Shown: piece after piece, positions 61,452 through 64,000 of the stretch
How positions within the stretch are numbered: the first letter of the stretch is position 1
Layout of the letters: each line of letters starts with the position of its first letter
The notes under the pieces: model-generated
Told to the model about the DNA's origin: nothing
Database searches by the model: none
Seen by the model: the letters and a program-made list of their open reading frames with translations, nothing else
Position numbers and translations under genes: made by a program
Origin: Strigamia acuminata
Taxonomy: Eukaryota; Arthropoda; Chilopoda; Geophilomorpha; Linotaeniidae
Length of the DNA stretch: 64,000 nt
Reading direction: 5' to 3'
Assembly (NCBI GenBank): GCA_949358305.1
Contig: OX442314.1
Span: 42,726,581 to 42,790,580 of the forward strand

Positions 61452-61506
61452 ACCACTTTGGATGAGTATAGCCATGTCTCCGATTGGACAGCAGAATAGG
61501 TTAACT

Positions 61507-61518
61507 GGTATATATACC
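61507..61518 (+). promoter_or_regulatory. Palindromic TATA box
   Basis: GGTATATATACC, 31 nt before the first ATG and 40 nt before the second (61,547). Confidence 0.6.
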
Positions 61519-61537
61519 AAGCTGGAGTTTCTTTTGG

Positions 61538-62254
61538 ATGAGAAACATGGATGAGACTGAAATTGAGCCAGTGTGTTGGAAAGACATTCACAAGCAGGAT
61601 TTACACTTGCAGTACGGTCTTCTATTCAACAAAAAAGTAGCTGATTCTACATTTCAAAAGCTGGAGAATGAAATCACATACTATTCTGGTAGACTGAGTC
61701 AAATCAAGATTTATGGGAAATGGATCAATATACCGAGACAACAAGTTGCATTTGGTGATGACGGATTGAAATATTCTTTTTCTGGTAACACTTTACCGGT
61801 TAAAAGTTGGACTCCTCTTTTGCGTGATTTACGGGATGCTGTTCAGTTTGTTACCGGGCATGAATTTAACTTTGTTCTTGTTAACCGATATGCAAATGGT
61901 ACGCAAACTATTGGTGAACATCGAGATGATGAGGCGGGGCTTGATCCAAATGCACCAATAGCGAGCCTGTCTCTTGGACAAATCAGAAACTTTGTTCTCC
62001 GTCACGTGTCTCTCAAACGAAGGTATAATGCATTGTACTCACTTTTACCGCCACTACCTATTTCTCTCGCGTTGGAACACGGCAGCCTTCTGGTAATGCA
62101 CCAGCCCACAAACCGTTTTTGGTATCACCGCCTTCCTCCACAACGTTCTGCACTTTGCCCGCGAATCAATTTAACTTTTAGAAATATCATTCAAAGTAAG
62201 TGCTATTTATGTGATGAAAATGTTATATTTATTTTAATCTTTGTTTCAGAATGA
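61538..62254 (+). CDS. AlkB-family 2-oxoglutarate/Fe(II) dioxygenase, ALKBH2-like
   Basis: 238 codons; the second ATG at 61,547 has an equally good context. The dioxygenase core is complete: FVLVNRYANGTQTIGEHRDDE with Fe ligands H128 and D130, IASLSLGQIRNFVLRH, distal ligand H197 in RFWYHRLP, and RINLTFR with R209 and R215 for 2-oxoglutarate. ALKBH2/3 enzymes remove alkyl groups from DNA or RNA bases, so a nucleic-acid repair role in the element is inferred. The last 18 codons before the stop look like an intron (62,196-62,249). Splicing keeps the same stop. The stop TGA overlaps the next ATG as ATGA. Confidence 0.9.
   Translation: MRNMDETEIEPVCWKDIHKQDLHLQYGLLFNKKVADSTFQKLENEITYYSGRLSQIKIYGKWINIPRQQVAFGDDGLKYSFSGNTLPVKSWTPLLRDLRDAVQFVTGHEFNFVLVNRYANGTQTIGEHRDDEAGLDPNAPIASLSLGQIRNFVLRHVSLKRRYNALYSLLPPLPISLALEHGSLLVMHQPTNRFWYHRLPPQRSALCPRINLTFRNIIQSKCYLCDENVIFILIFVSE
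62196..62249 (+). other. Predicted 54-nt in-frame intron
   Basis: AAA|GTAAGT...TTTGTTTCAG|AA. 54 nt is divisible by three, so spliced and unspliced RNAs both end at the TGA at 62,252. Protein similarity ends just before the donor. Confidence 0.5.
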
Positions 62255-62910
62255 ATTCGGAACAATTGAAAAACGTAGGTTGTATCATTGACTTTGAAGG
62301 ATTCCAGTTCGGTTCCAATTTTTTACTCAAGGAGCTCGGGGTGTGTTATCTTTATAAGGATTCAACTTTAAGCTATCACTTTCGTGTTGGACAATTCGAC
62401 AAACTAGAACCAAAATGGCAAAAAGTTGCTGCTTGGTTAAAACGATACCTCCACGGCATGAAGTTTGAAGATGGTCTCGATGATCTACCTCAAAGTTGGA
62501 TTCCATTTATCCTTACATCTTTACATATAAATTGTCTTCAGGAAGCCAACAGACCGATAATTGCATTCAAAGGAGGTCAAATTGAAAAGAATTGGTTAAT
62601 CAAATGCGAGATTCCATACCTTGACTTAGAATCATTGGGGTGTCCGAAATATCAAGACCTTCATTTCAATCTTGATCCTGATTCAAAACCTTTATGTGAT
62701 CTGCATGAATCCTTACTTCCCTCCAAGTTAATGCACTGTCCCCAAGCTGAGTGTCTTTGCTTTAAGGAGTGGTGCATTGAAACTCTAGAGCATTCTTACC
62801 TCAACGATCTTGAAGCACTTCTGAATGGAACGGGAAATGAGAATGCGGACGGAGATGATGCAGCGAATTCGGGAACGGAAGAAAACCTTTCACCAATGGC
62901 CTGTTTCTAG
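62251..62910 (+). CDS. Putative DEDD/RNase H-like nuclease of the virus-like element
   Basis: 219 aa starting in the ATGA overlap. The N-terminus GCIIDFEGFQFGSNFLLKEL looks like the exo I motif (DxE: D14, E16) of DEDD nucleases. Later come WLKRYLHGMKFEDG, ANRPIIAFKGGQIEK, CEIPYLDLESLGCPKY and CLCFKEWCIETLEHSYL. I recall similar unassigned proteins in invertebrate Mavericks but cannot prove it here. The other acidic motifs are not obvious, so activity is doubtful. The last 29 codons overlap the BIR gene in another frame. Confidence 0.45.
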   Translation: MNSEQLKNVGCIIDFEGFQFGSNFLLKELGVCYLYKDSTLSYHFRVGQFDKLEPKWQKVAAWLKRYLHGMKFEDGLDDLPQSWIPFILTSLHINCLQEANRPIIAFKGGQIEKNWLIKCEIPYLDLESLGCPKYQDLHFNLDPDSKPLCDLHESLLPSKLMHCPQAECLCFKEWCIETLEHSYLNDLEALLNGTGNENADGDDAANSGTEENLSPMACF

Positions 62911-63151
62911 GCACATCGTTGATCCTTCCGCCTTAGCCCGTGCCGGATTCAAATACTTGGGTGAAAATGATCACGTTGAATGTGTCTACTGTCTTGGACG
63001 ACTAAAAGAATGGAAACGTGGTGACATACCTCTTTTGGAACATTACCGTTGGTTTGCCTATTGTCCATTGGTGAGAATTACTTTTGAAAAAGGACTAAAT
63101 GAAGAGTGGTTGATCTATCATTCCATCTATGGATTAGACACACCGGGCTAA
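62825..63151 (+). CDS. BIR-domain protein (IAP-like)
   Basis: 108 aa. One BIR domain: TFHQWPVSRH, LARAGFKYLGENDHVECVYC, LKEWKRGDIPLLEHYRWFAYC. Zinc ligands C53, C56, H73 and C80 fit C-x2-C-x16-H-x6-C. No RING or CARD is present. IAP-type BIR proteins of large DNA viruses bind apoptosis regulators; that function is inferred. The start overlaps the end of the nuclease gene by 86 nt in another frame, and the N-terminal 20 residues (Met/Arg-rich) may be a by-product of that overlap. Confidence 0.85.
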   Translation: MEREMRMRTEMMQRIRERKKTFHQWPVSRHIVDPSALARAGFKYLGENDHVECVYCLGRLKEWKRGDIPLLEHYRWFAYCPLVRITFEKGLNEEWLIYHSIYGLDTPG

Positions 63152-63182
63152 TTGAAACACCATCACTTTTGGAAATGATTAC

Positions 63183-63188
63183 TTTATT
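63183..63188 (-). terminator. Poly(A) signal overlapping the protease stop
   Basis: AATAAA on the minus strand contains the protease TAA. Confidence 0.6.
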
Positions 63189-63708
63189 TCATTGTGTTAC
63201 TTATTTGCACGATACAATTTTTATCATACATTGTTAACATTTTAAAATTAAAAATACGATTAACAAAACTTGTAACTTTTTTATCATTGTAATATGGATT
63301 TTTTGGATTAAATTGATTTTTTATATAATCAAAGCTTTTTCCTTTACACCTATTATAAATAAAATAAATGCAATAATATCCGCATGCGAGACTACATGGA
63401 GATTGATAGGTTTGAGTCATCTTGTTGGTTAGTTTGCATCCGATATCTCGAATAAATGCAGTAATTTCTTTTGCCGGTGGTTTACCGAACGAATCAAAAT
63501 ATTCAATCGCACCGGGTACTTTCTCATCTCGAAACAAAGCTACCCAATGTTCACCTGGTTTTGTATGGGGGTGAGTATTTACAACAAACGCGCATGTTTT
63601 GTTTGTTTGTTGCGATGAGGTTAGCAAATCAATTGGATATACACCCTTAAAGATTTGCCTCGTCACTGAATTCTTAGATAAAATCTCTGTTATTTGGATC
63701 GTGTTCAT
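63184..63708 (-). CDS. Adenain-type cysteine protease (virus-like element)
   Basis: 174 aa from ATG at 63,706-63,708. Adenovirus-protease fold with the full catalytic set: H54 in GEHWVALF, D72 in EYFDSFG, Q102 in YQSP and C109 in ACGYYC. Such proteases mature capsids of adenoviruses, Mavericks and adintoviruses. It is convergent with the BIR gene, with 32 nt between stops. Its TAA stop lies inside the minus-strand AATAAA signal (63,183-63,188). It starts 8 nt after the capsid gene stop on the same strand. Confidence 0.9.
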   Translation of the reverse strand: MNTIQITEILSKNSVTRQIFKGVYPIDLLTSSQQTNKTCAFVVNTHPHTKPGEHWVALFRDEKVPGAIEYFDSFGKPPAKEITAFIRDIGCKLTNKMTQTYQSPCSLACGYYCIYFIYNRCKGKSFDYIKNQFNPKNPYYNDKKVTSFVNRIFNFKMLTMYDKNCIVQISNTMK

Positions 63709-63716
63709 AGTTTGAG

Positions 63717-64000
63717 TTAAAATTCAGTAATGATATTCCTCGCTCTATCAATCTCCAGTATGGATTGATATTCCGCCAGTACTAATACAGTTATGGTTGC
63801 AGTTAAGGCTTTATTAAATCTCATTTCAATCCTAACATTTCCTTGTTTCACTAAATTCAAATGTGGTTGACCGGCGGATGCATCTTGCGTTAAATCAAAT
63901 CCAAATAAAACATATCCGCCTAAACAATAATCAGTATATGAAATGCCTAATCCTAAATCTTTATCTGCTCTATTCATAGTTTGGTGCAAGGTAGTAAATT
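63717..64000 (-). CDS. Capsid protein C-terminus, partial (virus-like element)
   Basis: The frame is open to the window edge, so the gene starts beyond it. The visible part reads GYVLFGFDLTQD, HLNLVKQGNVRIEMRF and TVLVLAEYQSILEIDRARNI, the typical end of the hexon-like double jelly-roll major capsid protein of Mavericks/adintoviruses (invertebrate proteins often annotated as F54H12.2-like). No break in the visible part. Confidence 0.75.
   Translation of the reverse strand, partial: FTTLHQTMNRADKDLGLGISYTDYCLGGYVLFGFDLTQDASAGQPHLNLVKQGNVRIEMRFNKALTATITVLVLAEYQSILEIDRARNIITEF

Overview
This is animal nuclear DNA, probably from an arthropod, and most of it is transposable elements stacked and nested inside each other. 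The evidence is AT-rich sequence, short spliceosomal introns (54, 58, 71 and 145 nt predicted), BEL/Pao and Ty3/Gypsy retrotransposons with insect-like tRNA primers, PiggyBac, Harbinger, ISL2EU-type and hAT-type DNA transposon pieces, and an endogenous Maverick/adintovirus-like element. The species cannot be named from the sequence.

Left part (1-12.9 kb, mostly minus strand): an LTR plus BEL-type Gag reading in frame into a truncated tyrosine recombinase; relics of a YqaJ-type nuclease gene and a PiggyBac transposase; one intact single-exon BTB-BACK gene (3488-4969), the best host-gene candidate; then DNA-transposon debris and a Gypsy RT fragment. The flank of the BTB gene (about 4.58-6.5 kb) recurs at 45.07-46.9 kb, where almost all of the BTB coding region is missing.

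12.9-19.2 kb holds a young, apparently intact BEL/Pao retrotransposon: LTRs matching by eye, a 5-bp target duplication and one 1774-codon Gag-Pol frame. Its empty target sequence is still visible elsewhere in the window (about 6.67 kb).

20.8-44.5 kb is one Gypsy-type element on the minus strand. It carries Gag-Pol-integrase, a spliced third ORF in the env position that is not an envelope, and a 104-aa tail-anchored membrane ORF inside the LTR U3. A second LTR element (30,136-40,457, plus strand) is inserted into its Gag-Pol. That insertion has 1912-bp LTRs, a tRNA-Gln primer site, no polymerase, a long non-coding interior full of small TTTTC/GAAAA hairpins, and one basic repeat protein of unknown family.

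44.5-57.3 kb: a second YqaJ relic; the deletion-bearing copy of the BTB flank; a row of five hairpins with constant loop motifs and co-varying stems (47,335-47,546); the 3' end of a relative of the big Gypsy element with its own third-ORF copy; and a BEL element that lost Gag and protease, gained a hAT-type MITE, and was then partly duplicated in tandem (3057 bp).

57.3-64 kb: fold-back and purine-rich repeats, then the edge of a Maverick/adintovirus-like element. Its plus-strand genes are PC4-like, AlkB-like, putative nuclease and BIR. Facing them are an adenain-type protease and the C-terminal end of a capsid protein that runs off the window. The strongest candidates for something undescribed are the spliced third-ORF family, the U3-encoded membrane ORF, the two hairpin arrays, the non-autonomous LTR element with its repeat protein, and the PC4/AlkB/nuclease/BIR cassette with its duplicated upstream element.
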